Notes: generated from the letters alone by a model not told the origin. Shown: positions 1 to 10,222, counted from the first letter of the stretch. The stretch is DNA of 64,000 nt from Bradyrhizobium cenepequi (GCF_020329485.1 NZ_JAGKJI010000027.1:1-64000), one strand, 5' to 3'. Numbers and translations are program-made.

Positions 1-28
1 GCAATCCTCGGCGATCCGGCGCGCTCAT
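1..28 (-). CDS. IS3 transposase OrfB, first nine codons only
   Basis: An ATG at 28 overlaps the OrfA stop as ATGA and opens with MSAPDRRGL, the typical beginning of IS3 OrfB (DDE integrase-like catalytic subunit). In this family OrfA and OrfB are usually also joined by programmed frameshifting to make OrfAB. The rest of the gene, with all catalytic residues, lies beyond the window edge, so intactness cannot be judged. Confidence 0.65.
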
Positions 29-312
29 CTTCCGGACCTCCTGGCTAAGAAATCTCGCTCGACCGTCAATTGTCCGATCTTGGCGTGGAGCTTCTCGACC
101 TCCAGTTCGTGGGCCGCCTCGCCATCCCAACCAGCGCCCGCGTCGAACGCCCGAACCGCTTGATCCTGAAGCTGCTTCTTCCAGGCATAAATCTGGTTCA
201 CATGCACCTGGTAGCGCTGCGCCAGATCCGCCACCGTTGATTGTTCTCGCAGCGCCTCCAAGGCGATCTTTGCCTTCAGCGCCGCATCGATTTTCCGTCT
301 TGTCTTCTTCAT
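25..312 (-). CDS. IS3-family transposase OrfA (DNA-binding subunit)
   Basis: The 95-residue protein has the usual OrfA plan. A basic N-terminus (MKKTRRKIDAALKAKIALEA) leads into a helix-turn-helix of the form TVADLAQRYQVHVNQIYAWK at about residues 25-45, followed by a C-terminal coiled coil (ELEVEKLHAKIGQLTVERDFL) that resembles the leucine-zipper region used for multimerisation. Length is normal for the family. Its stop overlaps the OrfB start. It should bind the terminal inverted repeats of its own element. The exact IS subgroup cannot be named from this fragment. Confidence 0.9.
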   Translation of the reverse strand: MKKTRRKIDAALKAKIALEALREQSTVADLAQRYQVHVNQIYAWKKQLQDQAVRAFDAGAGWDGEAAHELEVEKLHAKIGQLTVERDFLARRSGR

Positions 313-390
313 GGTCCGCTCCGTTTATCAAAACGGAACGGCATCCGCACCACCTAAGCCGCCGGTCCAAAATCCGGGGTCCACTTCACC

Positions 391-716
391 CCCTGACGCA
401 CAGCCGCTTCCCGTTTCTTACAATGAACGTGAGGTCCTAAAATCCGGCGGTATCCTGCACATTCTGGCTTTGTACGCTCGTTCACTTGAGGCTCTCGAGT
501 ACGATGTGAAAAGGCACCCGTCCTTCGAGGATTTTGCTTGCGGAGTTATGGCACGGCCAGAGACACCCGATTTTATCCTCAGCGACCCGGTACTGCGGCG
601 GCGTTTTCCTCCGCGCCGCCTAGTCGGTTTAGGCGCGGAAACGCTGTGGAGCGCACCGCTTCGCCACGTCGCGCGCCGCGCTGGCGCGGCGTGACAACCG
701 TGAAAGGGGGATCAAA
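391..716. other. intergenic, no supported gene
   Basis: The stretch between the IS end and the next gene has an open frame of 127 codons on the plus strand, but it starts inside the IS end and resembles no family I know. Near 620-695 there is GC-rich sequence with short inverted repeats. A ribosome-binding stretch (AAAGGGGG) sits just before the GTG at 717. Confidence 0.4.
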
Positions 717-1034
717 GTGTCGTTCTTACAAAAACTGCATGCCGCCGAGGCCGAAGCTCCTGCGCAGCCCTCCGACCCCTGGCGGCTGCGCTTGGGGCGA
801 GTGCGCGGCAAAGTCGACTTCGACGGACTGGAACGTGTGACCACCCAGACCCTCTTGGACGTGCTTGAAGTGCCTCAGCGAAGCCGGACGGCGGGCACTT
901 ATCGGCATCTAGCGAAGTTGATGGCCGAGCTCGGCTGGACGGCTGTGCGGGTCCGCGACCTCACGCGCGGCGGCTACAAGGAGCAGATCAGAGGCTATTG
1001 CAGGGATGCACGGCGCGCGCACCCCGTCTGCTAA
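717..1034 (+). CDS. small conserved hypothetical protein (intact copy)
   Basis: A 105-residue basic protein starting at GTG 717 after a strong AAAGGGGG ribosome-binding site. Its core contains VDFDGLERVTTQTLLDVLEVPQ and then AGTYRHLAKLMAELGWTAV, which reads like a small winged-helix or recognition-helix fold, ending in a basic GYCRDARR tail. I recognise the sequence type as recurrent in Bradyrhizobium but know no function for it. A second, broken copy lies downstream of the topoisomerase at 6265-6445, so the pair brackets groESL and the topoisomerase. A DNA-related role is only a guess from charge and context. Confidence 0.7.
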   Translation: MSFLQKLHAAEAEAPAQPSDPWRLRLGRVRGKVDFDGLERVTTQTLLDVLEVPQRSRTAGTYRHLAKLMAELGWTAVRVRDLTRGGYKEQIRGYCRDARRAHPVC

Positions 1035-1396
1035 CAATCAGTCCGCACCAATCAGCCCTCAAGCGTACTCGCTCGCATCGAGCTGCTGTTTCAAGCAGGT
1101 GCAAAGGTGGAATGCCCTGCTTCCGCAACGATGAAGCAATGTCCGCGTTAAATTCCTGATCGGCACGTCGTCACCCCGCGCGGAAAATCGCACAGCATAT
1201 CGTGGTGCTGCGAGCGGCAGCGAGCCGCAGCGAGTTGCACGTGTCTTTCGGAGTCTCGCTGTAGGCCCCTGGCGACATCGTTACGGTGCCCGACCCGTCC
1301 AATCGCGCTATGACACGAGCCGAGCGCCTTTCAAAACCGTCGTCAATTGAGTGAGGGCCTCGGCGTCAGCGAGCCGAATATCGTTTTGGCAGGGTC
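1035..1396. other. intergenic upstream of groESL promoter
   Basis: No open frame here resembles a gene. Around 1209-1240 there is a short imperfect tandem of the unit GCAGCGAG. Otherwise nothing was recognised before the groES promoter. Confidence 0.4.
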
Positions 1397-1424
1397 TTGC
1401 GAGCCGGCCAAGGGGGCTTATTTG
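1397..1424 (+). promoter_or_regulatory. putative groESL promoter
   Basis: A sigma-70-like -35 element TTGCGA (1397-1402) and a -10 element TATTTG (1419-1424) are separated by 16 bases. The CIRCE operator starts nine bases further on, the usual arrangement for HrcA-repressed groE genes. The same bases could partly serve an RpoH-type promoter, but the match is poorer. Confidence 0.5.
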
Positions 1425-1432
1425 CGGGGTGA

Positions 1433-1459
1433 ATAGCACTCGCTATTCCCGACTGCCAA
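1433..1459 (+). promoter_or_regulatory. CIRCE operator (HrcA site), degenerate right arm
   Basis: The CIRCE consensus is TTAGCACTC, nine spacer bases, GAGTGCTAA. Here the left arm is ATAGCACTC (8 of 9), the spacer is exactly nine bases, and the right arm is GACTGCCAA (7 of 9). It lies between the -10 element and the groES start, where HrcA binding blocks transcription until heat shock. Repression may be weaker than at a canonical site. Confidence 0.8.
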
Positions 1460-1500
1460 TCCAGAAATACAAGCATTTTCAGAAACTTAGGAGGACCCCC

Positions 1501-1814
1501 ATGAAATTCCGTCCGCTTCACGACCGCGTCGTGGTCAAACGCATCGATGCCGAAGAGAAGACCGCTGGCGCATCATCATTCCCGACACTGCCAAAGAAAA
1601 GCCCTCCCAGGGCGAAGTCATCGCCGTCGGCCCGGGCGGCCGCGACGAATCCGGCAAGCTGATTCCGATCGACGTCAAGGTCGGCGACCGCGTGCTGTTC
1701 GGCAAGTGGTCAGGCACCGAGGTCAAGATCGACGGGCAGGACCTGCTGATCATGAAGGAAAGCGACATCATGGGCGTCCTCGAGGATGCCGCCACCAAGA
1801 AGAAGGCCGCCTAA
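1501..1814 (+). pseudogene. groES: groES, co-chaperonin, with one-base deletion
   Basis: The 10-kDa co-chaperonin that caps GroEL. Translation starts correctly at ATG 1501 after AGGAGG and gives MKFRPLHDRVVVKRIDAEEKTAG. At 1567-1571 a G is missing from the GGCGGC expected before the mobile loop. The rest of GroES then continues in another frame (IIIPDTAKEKPSQGEVIAVG and onward) to the stop at 1812-1814. The span of 314 bases is one short of the 105 codons expected. As written, no full GroES is made. Because groEL downstream is perfect and bradyrhizobia carry several groESL copies, this is either a tolerated loss or a sequencing error. Confidence 0.85.
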
Positions 1815-1855
1815 GCGCCCTTCCCCCCAGCATCCATTATCCAGGAAAAACTCAT

Positions 1856-3508
<1,653 letters not shown>

Positions 3509-3536
3509 GTCGAAGATTCGGAGCTCCAACAATCAC

Positions 3537-3565
3537 AAAGACCCGGCAGGGATGCCGGGTCTTTT
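3537..3565 (+). terminator. rho-independent terminator of groESL
   Basis: A stem of ACCCGGCA and TGCCGGGT closes over a GGGA tetraloop, flanked by AAAG on one side and CTTTT on the other. It sits 28 bases after the groEL stop. Confidence 0.85.
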
Positions 3566-3683
3566 GCTTGGCTGCTCAAACGATCAAGCCTGCGCTCCAT
3601 CAAAAGCCCGGTTGTGAACTCGCCACGTTCTCTTTATGTTCCAGTCGGGCGCCACCGATTCGATTTCGACCGGAAGGGCTGGC

Positions 3684-6108
3684 ATGGCTGGTCAAATCGT
3701 CATCACGGAAAAATCCAGCCAGGCGAAAGACGTCCGCGCTGCCGTTGGGGTCTCGCTACGGAGACGTTCTCCCGGCCGAGGGCCATCTGTTTGACCTGCT
3801 CGAACCGGAAGATGTCGTGCCGGAATGGAAACGCTGGTCGCCGATCCTGCTGCGGCCAGACGGTCTTTACGGTACTCGCCCGGCAGAGGGCGGCAATAAA
3901 GCTGCCAAGCTCAAAGCCATCCGAGAGGCCCTGCGCACCGCCCAACAGGTTTGGCTCGCCACCGACTGCGACCGCGAAGGCCAGCTGATCGGTCAGGAAA
4001 TTCTCGAGCATTATAACTACCGCGGTCGGGTGCTCCGGGTGCTGTTCACCGCGCAGGACGCGCAGACCATCCGCGACGCGTTCGACCGGGCAAAACCCAA
4101 TGCCGAATACGCCAGGCTTTACGCCGCCGCCGTCGCGCGCCGGCAGGCTGACCAGATCTACAACCTGTCGCTCACGCGCACCGCGACCGTCATCCTGGGT
4201 CAAGGTGCTCGGAGCGTGATCGGGGTTGGACGCGTGAAGACGCCGACCTTGGCGATTGTCTGCAAGCGCGAACTGGAAATCCGTAACTTCGTGCCGCTCG
4301 CCTATTTTGAGGTTGTTGCGACCGCGAAGGTTGTCGGAGGGCAATTCCAGATACGCCACGCGCCGCAGGAACGGATTGTCCGGCGCGAGGTGGCGCAGGA
4401 TGTCGTCAATGCGGCTCAGGGCTTCGCGGGCGCGCTTGCCGTGCGCGTCGAAGACAAGCGGCAGGGGCCGCCCAAGCTGCACGATTTGCCGTCGCTGCAC
4501 AAACTATGCGGCTCGCGCTTCGGCTGGCCGGCCAGCAAGACGCTCGAGGTGGCGCAGGAACTCTATGACGGCCAGGGCAAGAAGATCATCACCTATCCGC
4601 GCGCCGAGGTGCGCTACCTGCCGCAGAGCTTGATATCGGACGTTCCGACGATCGTGGCCGGACTGCAGGTGGGCCAATCGTTCAGCGCAATCCCCCTGCC
4701 CGAGCCGCCGATAATCCGCAAAGGTGCAAGCGGCAGTTTCTACGATAAGGGACTGGAGGGCGCGAGCCATCACGCCGTCATTCCCAACGTCAACACGATC
4801 GACCAGCTGCGCGAGGTCTGGCCTCGCCTGTCATCCGACGAGAAGAAACTGTTCGACGTCATCGCGCGGGCCTATCTGGCTGCGCTAATGCCCGATTTTC
4901 GTTACCGGCAGACAACCGCAACTCTCGACGTGCGCGGCTTCGAATTCCGCGCTTCCGGTCGCCAGCCCATCGATCTCGGCTGGCGCGCAGCATTCCCGCA
5001 CTGGCAGCCCGGCGACGAAAAAGGCGAGGCGCAATTGCTTCCGGCGCTGCACAACGGTGAGACCGCACAACTGCAGGATCCACAAATTGAAGACAAGGAG
5101 ACCCGGCCGCCGCCGCGTTACAACGAGGGCACTCTCATCGATGCGATGCAAAATGCCTGGCGCTTCGTCGACGACGAAGTTCTTCGGGAGCGCCTGAAGG
5201 AAGCCAAGGGTATCGGCACGCCGGCGACCCGAGCCGAGATCATCGGTGGGCTCAAGAAGCAGAGCTTTCTGATGACCCAGGGGAAGCACATCCTGCCGAC
5301 CGAGACCGGCCTCTCGCTATTCGGCGTTCTCAAACAAGCTGATCCTGCGCTGGTCGACCCCGGCGTAACAGCGCAATTGGAATGCTTACTCGACGATGTC
5401 GTTGTCGGCAAGCAGGAGATGGTCGGTGCGATCGACGCCGTGTGCGATGTAGCTCAACGCATCATCGGCAAGCTGAAGGAGGGCGCTACAACCGGAGGGC
5501 TGCCCTCGTTGGGTGTTGCAGTCGGCAACGGCGCCGCAGCATATCCGCCTAAGCCTGCGATGAAGCGTTTTGCCGACAGCATCATCCGGCAGAAGGGCAG
5601 CAAGCCCCCGCCCGGCTACAAGACGTCGATATCGATCTGTCGCAGATTTCTTAGTGAACACGCGCCCAAGACAGCAACTGCCGAAACGCCTGGAGAGCAC
5701 AAGCCTGTCAGTCCGGCCCAGTTGTTGTATGCGAAGAAAATTGCGCATCGGAAAGGTGTCATGATTCCTAACGAGGCCAAGGCTAACTCGGCCGCCATGT
5801 CAGCCTGGATTGACTCAAACCGTGACACGAAGCGGCGCAAGCCCAGTCGTAAGACCGCGTACAAGCCCGCACGATCGGCTGCTCGCCCATCGACAGCTCC
5901 GAAGAAACCTCCTCGGAAGCGCAAAGCTACGGCTGCTGCCGCGGCATCGACGACTGCTCAGGCAAATTCCGCACCCGGCACGCCACTGCGGATTCCTTAT
6001 GGCAACAAGGACATCGCGCTGAAGCTTGGGGCCCGCTATCGCTCCGGCGGATGGTATGCCCCGCCGGGCGTTGATCTTGCTGCATTCGGCGAACGCGGAT
6101 GGCTATAA
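3684..6108 (+). CDS. topB: type IA DNA topoisomerase (topoisomerase III type), 5' frameshift
   Basis: A plasmid/ICE-type topoisomerase III. The natural start is ATG 3684 (MAGQIVITEKSSQAKDVRAAVG), the Toprim strand with its catalytic Glu. An extra G in the run 3747-3750 shifts the frame, after which GSRYGDVLPAEGHLFDLLEP continues in the main frame to the stop. The main frame shows the Toprim DCDREGQLIG motif, GVGRVKTPTLAIVCKRE, the catalytic-Tyr segment IITYPRAEVRYLP and the C-terminal KGIGTPATRAEII motif. A basic Lys/Arg/Ala-rich linker leads to a terminal DUF5710-like domain (IPYGNKDIALKLGARY). Such genes usually travel on conjugative elements and resolve replication or transfer intermediates. 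The frame is open from 3568 without the correct N-terminus. Confidence 0.85.
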
Positions 6109-6264
6109 CGATAGGCAGCCAGCCCCCTAATGCCAGCCTGCGTTGGAGAGCGATCGGCACGCCGCGTTTACAGGAATCTCAACGCGTAGTTCGGTACCCA
6201 GCGAGTCTAGGTGCGCGCCGCGTTTTAAAGGGTGAAAAGGTGGAACGCTCTCCCTGCTATGAGA

Positions 6265-6445
6265 GAAGATGCGAGACAGAGTAGACTTCGATGGCGTGGA
6301 GCGCATCAGCACCCAGACTGTTGGATATCCTGGAAGTCCCGCAGGGCGAGCTCGGGCAGGTACATACCGAGAGCTTGCAAAGGTGATGACTGGGCTGGGT
6401 TGCGGTGCGTGTCCGTGACTTCACGCGCGGCTATTCGCGCCACTT
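6265..6445 (+). pseudogene. decayed second copy of the small gene at 717-1034
   Basis: Pieces in three frames reproduce the protein encoded at 717-1034. RVDFDGVERISTQT in one frame is followed after a slip by LLDILEVPQ, then AGTYRELAKVMTGLG, then after another slip VAVRVRDFTRGY. Stops and frameshifts prevent translation. The copy lies just behind the topoisomerase. Together with the intact copy it frames the groESL and topoisomerase block, which suggests an old duplication or element boundary. Confidence 0.7.
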
Positions 6446-6763
6446 CGAACTGCACTGTACACAGCCCACCCAAAACATGCCGTTGAGGACACGGCGGTCC
6501 CGTCGTAGGCCGCGCAGCTTGGTCGGCAAGCATTGGCCGGTTGGACGTGGTTCATCGAGTTCATGGCTCACGTCCGCTTTTCGGGCAAAGCGGATGTGAA
6601 ACGGCGGCCGAAGCCGACTGAATCGGTCGAAAATGACCCGAAGCGGTCATTAGCTAGCTGCCGTACCGAGATGCAAGGGCCAGAACCACATTTTGATGGG
6701 CCGGCTTCTGTCCCCGGCGTCAAGTGTCAGGGCAAATAATTGTCGGTGAGGTCCTTGTCCGTA
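6446..6763. other. intergenic, no supported gene
   Basis: Between the decayed copy and the end of the membrane-protein gene there is no convincing open frame. The stretch 6590-6660 contains GAAAATGACCCGAAGCGG, a kind of sequence I associate with rhizobial intergenic repeats. Confidence 0.35.
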
Positions 6764-8761
6764 CTAACGTCTATGCCCAGCAGTCGCTTTAACCCCGGCG
6801 GATCCAGGCCCCGGAACTATCGGCGCCACCTCTCCATCGATTGCGATTGGTATCGGCCGACTGCTGCGGTCGGGCCAAGTCCCTTCGCGTTCATGCGCGG
6901 CGTCGCTGTTCAGGAGCGTCCGCACCAAATTCGCGTATCCTTCGTATTGGATCGCTTCGGCCGGGGTGATCTGATGCAACCCGTTGTGTGGGCTGAACAC
7001 CCAATTCTCGGCACGGTCCCGGTCGCCAAGGGCGGTCTCAGCCTCGCCCAGCAAATTCCGAAGCTCGCGTGCTATGTTTGGGTCGGGAGGTGTCACCAAG
7101 TTTCCCCTACAGGCGTATGGCACCATGATCCCGATGACGGCCCCACACACAAGCCCGACGAAGGCGATAGCGACTACTTCACCGAGTTTTCCGAGAAGCT
7201 CACTCTGCATCAGCTGAGCCTGATTCACTTCTCCCAGTTTTTCGGCAAGCCCACTCTGCATTAGATGAGCCAGTTTTACGTCAAGTGCACTCTGCATGAG
7301 CTGAGCCAACGCCACCGCTAGTCCCAAGCCGATTCCCAACCAGAGGGCATCGCGCACCCGGTCCGACGTGTGAGTTCGGCGCACGTCGCCCTTCATACGG
7401 CGGGCCAGAATGGCGCTCGCCGCCGCGCCGGCAAGGAACCAGAACGAAGCGGTCAAGATCTTGACCGGTAAAAAGCTCCATGCCGCAATGTCTGTTTGGT
7501 TCGCCTTTTGCGGAAGGACGGCCGTCCAGTCCATTTGAACAATTGCAGCGAGTGACCTTAAGGCATCGCCGAATTGCCAAATCAGTGTCGAGATAACGAT
7601 GGCAAGCCATGTTACAAGACCAGCCCTGATGGCGATTTTAACAAGACATTTTGGCGATGCGTCCCAAACCCTCTGCTCGATCTGAACCCCCCGTTGCTTG
7701 AGTGCGATAAACGCGGCCAGCCCATACATGGCGCCTGCTGCCGTTGCGGAGCTCCATGCGAGAAGAAGCTCGTCGGAATCCCATCGTCCGCGAATGGCAT
7801 CATGGGCAAGCCAGAAAGCCATGATTATCCCTGCGATGACAAGGGCCGCTGGAGCCACAATGTCGAACAGCCGGCGACCTTCGACGACCGAGATCGAAAA
7901 ACCGAGCGCTTCCAGGGTCTGGGCGATCGCGCGGTCACTGTCGGCCTGTTGTCGGACACCCCAGCTAATGTAAGCGTAGATTCGCCGGAGCAGAATGTTG
8001 ATCGATCGCTTGAGGGCTTCCTCTTTTTCCGGGGTGACCGATTTGGTGAGGTTCGCGATGTCCTGTGCCAATATCTTGTGCCGAGCATCGATCGCGTCAA
8101 AATCCTCCGCGAACGGCTCGAAGGCCGCTTTCCGAAGCGGGTGCACGGTGCCGGCGCCCATCTGATTTAAGGAAGCCATCAGCATTGTGGCGCGTGCCCA
8201 GCGATACCGCAGCGAGCCCCTTCCGAGTTTCAGATCAGCTTGAAGCCCTTCTCGTTGCGCGTCCGGAACGGCCTCCAACTGACTTGCGGGAGGCTCGTAA
8301 GGCGCGTCCTCAAGAACTGCGATCATCTTCTTCACGCCGTCCGGAACAAGAAACCATTCATGGACATACCGCCGAAGCTGTTCCTCGATCATGGTGATCC
8401 ACTTGATACTCGTCGTGGGAAGCAAACCTACGAGAAGTAGCGCAACGAGCAATGCCCAGGCTTGAGGTGGAAATTTCTTGGCATCGATGCCGAAAATTTC
8501 GATGACTTGCCGCCCGGGCAACAGCAGCAGGCCATACAGCAGCAGAGACGCGATGACGTAAATCCGACGCGCCCTTTCATAGGCCGACGGGAGGAAGAGA
8601 TAGCGAAGCGGTGCGACGGTCTGCGGCAAGGCCTCCCGGTTTGGAAACGTAGGCTCGTTAAACCGTTGCCGAGCATACGCAGCCACAATCAGGAATCCGA
8701 CCAAGGCGCTCCAGTATTGGCCGATGAGGTTGAATACTTGCTCGTTGGTCATGGCACTCAC
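6764..8761 (-). CDS. large multi-spanning membrane protein of the RiPP cassette
   Basis: A 665-residue protein starting MSAMTNEQVF at 8761, six bases after the maturase stop, so almost certainly cotranscribed and last in the cassette. About nine hydrophobic segments are visible. Three lie in the first 115 residues (ALVGFLIVAAYA; VIASLLLYGLLLLPG; LLVALLLVGLLP). A soluble, charged middle of about 190 residues follows, with the remaining segments between about 305 and 555 (including VAPAALVIAGIIMAFWLA). The C-terminal cytosolic tail is rich in charged residues. Near residues 500-545 a unit LMQSxLxxKLGEV is repeated three times. It has no ABC, peptidase or MFS motif. Export, immunity or reception of the modified peptide are possible roles, but this is inference from position only. 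Confidence 0.75.
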   Translation of the reverse strand: MSAMTNEQVFNLIGQYWSALVGFLIVAAYARQRFNEPTFPNREALPQTVAPLRYLFLPSAYERARRIYVIASLLLYGLLLLPGRQVIEIFGIDAKKFPPQAWALLVALLLVGLLPTTSIKWITMIEEQLRRYVHEWFLVPDGVKKMIAVLEDAPYEPPASQLEAVPDAQREGLQADLKLGRGSLRYRWARATMLMASLNQMGAGTVHPLRKAAFEPFAEDFDAIDARHKILAQDIANLTKSVTPEKEEALKRSINILLRRIYAYISWGVRQQADSDRAIAQTLEALGFSISVVEGRRLFDIVAPAALVIAGIIMAFWLAHDAIRGRWDSDELLLAWSSATAAGAMYGLAAFIALKQRGVQIEQRVWDASPKCLVKIAIRAGLVTWLAIVISTLIWQFGDALRSLAAIVQMDWTAVLPQKANQTDIAAWSFLPVKILTASFWFLAGAAASAILARRMKGDVRRTHTSDRVRDALWLGIGLGLAVALAQLMQSALDVKLAHLMQSGLAEKLGEVNQAQLMQSELLGKLGEVVAIAFVGLVCGAVIGIMVPYACRGNLVTPPDPNIARELRNLLGEAETALGDRDRAENWVFSPHNGLHQITPAEAIQYEGYANLVRTLLNSDAAHEREGTWPDRSSRPIPIAIDGEVAPIVPGPGSAGVKATAGHRR

Positions 8762-8767
8762 CTCTGT

Positions 8768-9955
8768 TTAAGGGGCTTCGGTAAAGCAAAGGTCGTGTGC
8801 GATCTCCCGCCGTCCTATACGGGTCTGGATACCCTCTATCACTTCGTCGAGCATTACTTGGCGCGTCAGCCGACAATGCATTGTCTGGGTGGTGTCGAAT
8901 CGTCCGGTCTCGAACAGCTTATTCGCTGGCGCTCCGCCGCCGCACCAACGGAAGTAGGGGCAGCTGCGTTCGCACGCCTCCACCCCCCGGCGGATTTCGT
9001 TGTCGATGGCTTGGAACAAAGGTGCGCACTTAAGATCGGATAGCCTGTGCTCCCTGACGTGACCCAATGCAAACGCTCCGAATCGTGGATGATGTGCCCC
9101 CAGGAGTTCCGGTGAAAACGTCGAAAACGTGCCATCGTGACTCACACTGAGGATGGCGAAGGCAAGATTCTGCTCATCTTTGGCGGGTTCGTTCGACAGC
9201 AGCAACCCGACGGTGCTTTCGAATTCGCGCACTGCAAGAAGGCCAGGCGCATTCCAAGCGAGTTCGAATAGGCGTTTGATGAATCCTCTGAACCGCGTCT
9301 CGACGTCAGCGCTCGCAAGTGACGATTGCGAATGTGCCCCCTCGATCTCCTCTATGTTGAATCCAACTTCCTTGATCCCGTTCTGGACATAGAAGTCAAA
9401 GAGCCCATCAGGATCATCGAGCGCACGCTCCGTCAGTACCGTGATCACGTGAAATGCGAGGCCCTTATCCTGCAGCAGACGTACCGCACGCATCACCTGC
9501 TTATGTGTTCCATGCCCGCTGCGTGTGCGCCGGCTGGCGTCGTGGAGGTGTGCCGGACCGTCGATACTGAGCCCGATCGTCGCTCCTGTTCGGGCAAAGA
9601 ACCGCACCCAACCATCGTCCAGAAGCAGTCCGTTGGTCTGAAAGCGGTGCTTCAGTTGCAGAGTGTCTGGGCACCGCTCCGCTACAAGCGCCATTGCTTT
9701 TTCATACCAAGACAGTGGAACTGTAAGAGGTTCACCGCCATGCCACGCCACCTCCAGCTGCCGGTCCAGCAGCGGACTCTCGAACACACACCGGCAAGCG
9801 GAGTCCAACGTCTCAAGACTCATCGTCGCAGCTGATTTACGACTGGAGAGATAGCAGTACGAGCAATCGATGTTGCAGAAGGGGGTCGGCTGAAGAACAA
9901 GAAGTCTCAAGCGCGACGCCGCGGTATCAACACTAACGCTCGTAACTGCGCCCAT
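8768..9955 (-). CDS. cyclophane-forming radical SAM/SPASM maturase, GrrM/OscB-like
   Basis: A 395-residue radical SAM enzyme. The SAM cluster motif is C27-x3-C31-x2-C34 (FCNIDCSYCYL), followed by the AWHGGEPL Gly-rich strand and LSIDGPAHLHDASR. The C-terminal SPASM region has Cys at about 328, 332, 338 and 361 in the pattern CERSCPYFRWCGGGAPANK then FETGRFDTTQTMHC, which matches the GrrM/OscB family as I know it. Those enzymes join an aromatic ring carbon to the beta-carbon of the residue two positions later, forming three-residue cyclophanes. It starts 21 bases after the precursor gene stop and follows a GGGGG ribosome-binding stretch. The substrate is most likely the peptide encoded at 9977-10222. 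Confidence 0.88.
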   Translation of the reverse strand: MGAVTSVSVDTAASRLRLLVLQPTPFCNIDCSYCYLSSRKSAATMSLETLDSACRCVFESPLLDRQLEVAWHGGEPLTVPLSWYEKAMALVAERCPDTLQLKHRFQTNGLLLDDGWVRFFARTGATIGLSIDGPAHLHDASRRTRSGHGTHKQVMRAVRLLQDKGLAFHVITVLTERALDDPDGLFDFYVQNGIKEVGFNIEEIEGAHSQSSLASADVETRFRGFIKRLFELAWNAPGLLAVREFESTVGLLLSNEPAKDEQNLAFAILSVSHDGTFSTFSPELLGAHHPRFGAFALGHVREHRLSDLKCAPLFQAIDNEIRRGVEACERSCPYFRWCGGGAPANKLFETGRFDTTQTMHCRLTRQVMLDEVIEGIQTRIGRREIAHDLCFTEAP

Positions 9956-9976
9956 GGTGGGTTACCCCCAACACCG

Positions 9977-10222
9977 TTAGTTCCGCCATTGCGCGATCTT
10001 CTTTTCCGGCGGCAGGTCGCGCACGAGCGCCGGATCGACAAGACGGACACGCTCGACGATTGCAGCAACACGTGCCGATAATTCTTGCTCGCCAGCACGT
10101 GAATCAGCTGGTAGTCGGCTTGCAAGTGCATCGCTTGCCAAAGCGCAAGTGACCGCTGCGACTAAAGAGGCAACAACGGTTCCTTTGCACAAGGGTGATC
10201 CAGGATAGAGGTCATTGGACAT
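9977..10222 (-). CDS. putative RiPP precursor peptide ending in Trp-Arg-Asn
   Basis: An 81-residue peptide directly upstream of the radical SAM gene and in the same direction, with GGGAGTGA before its ATG. It has a basic N-terminus, a hydrophobic stretch at about 16-34 (VVASLVAAVTCALASDALA) that looks like a signal or membrane leader, and a helical leader (ELSARVAAIVERVRLVDPALV). It ends PPEKKIAQWRN, with W79-R80-N81 as the last residues. Aromatic-x-Asn is the type of three-residue motif crosslinked by GrrM/XyeB-class enzymes. GrrA-type precursors often carry many such motifs in a Gly-rich tail; here there is only one, at the extreme C-terminus. Function of the product is unknown. Confidence 0.8.
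   Translation of the reverse strand: MSNDLYPGSPLCKGTVVASLVAAVTCALASDALASRLPADSRAGEQELSARVAAIVERVRLVDPALVRDLPPEKKIAQWRN

Larger units (their letters stand above)
1..390 (-). mobile_element. IS3-family insertion sequence, cut by window edge
   Basis: Left portion of an IS3-type element: a complete OrfA and the first codons of OrfB read leftwards off the window. The outer end is not sharply defined. It probably lies in the stretch containing GGTCCAAAATCCGGGGTCC around 362-380, which looks like the kind of G/C-rich terminal sequence these elements have. The other terminus and any target duplication are outside the window. Confidence 0.75.

Noticed and set aside
1547..1855. N-terminal extension of GroEL in the open frame
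   Set aside because: The frame is open upstream only because it runs out-of-frame through groES. GroEL begins at 1856.
6740..7264. A plus-strand frame of 174 codons
   Set aside because: It is antisense to the C-terminal part of the RiPP-cassette membrane protein, which has hydrophobic helices and operon context in its favour.
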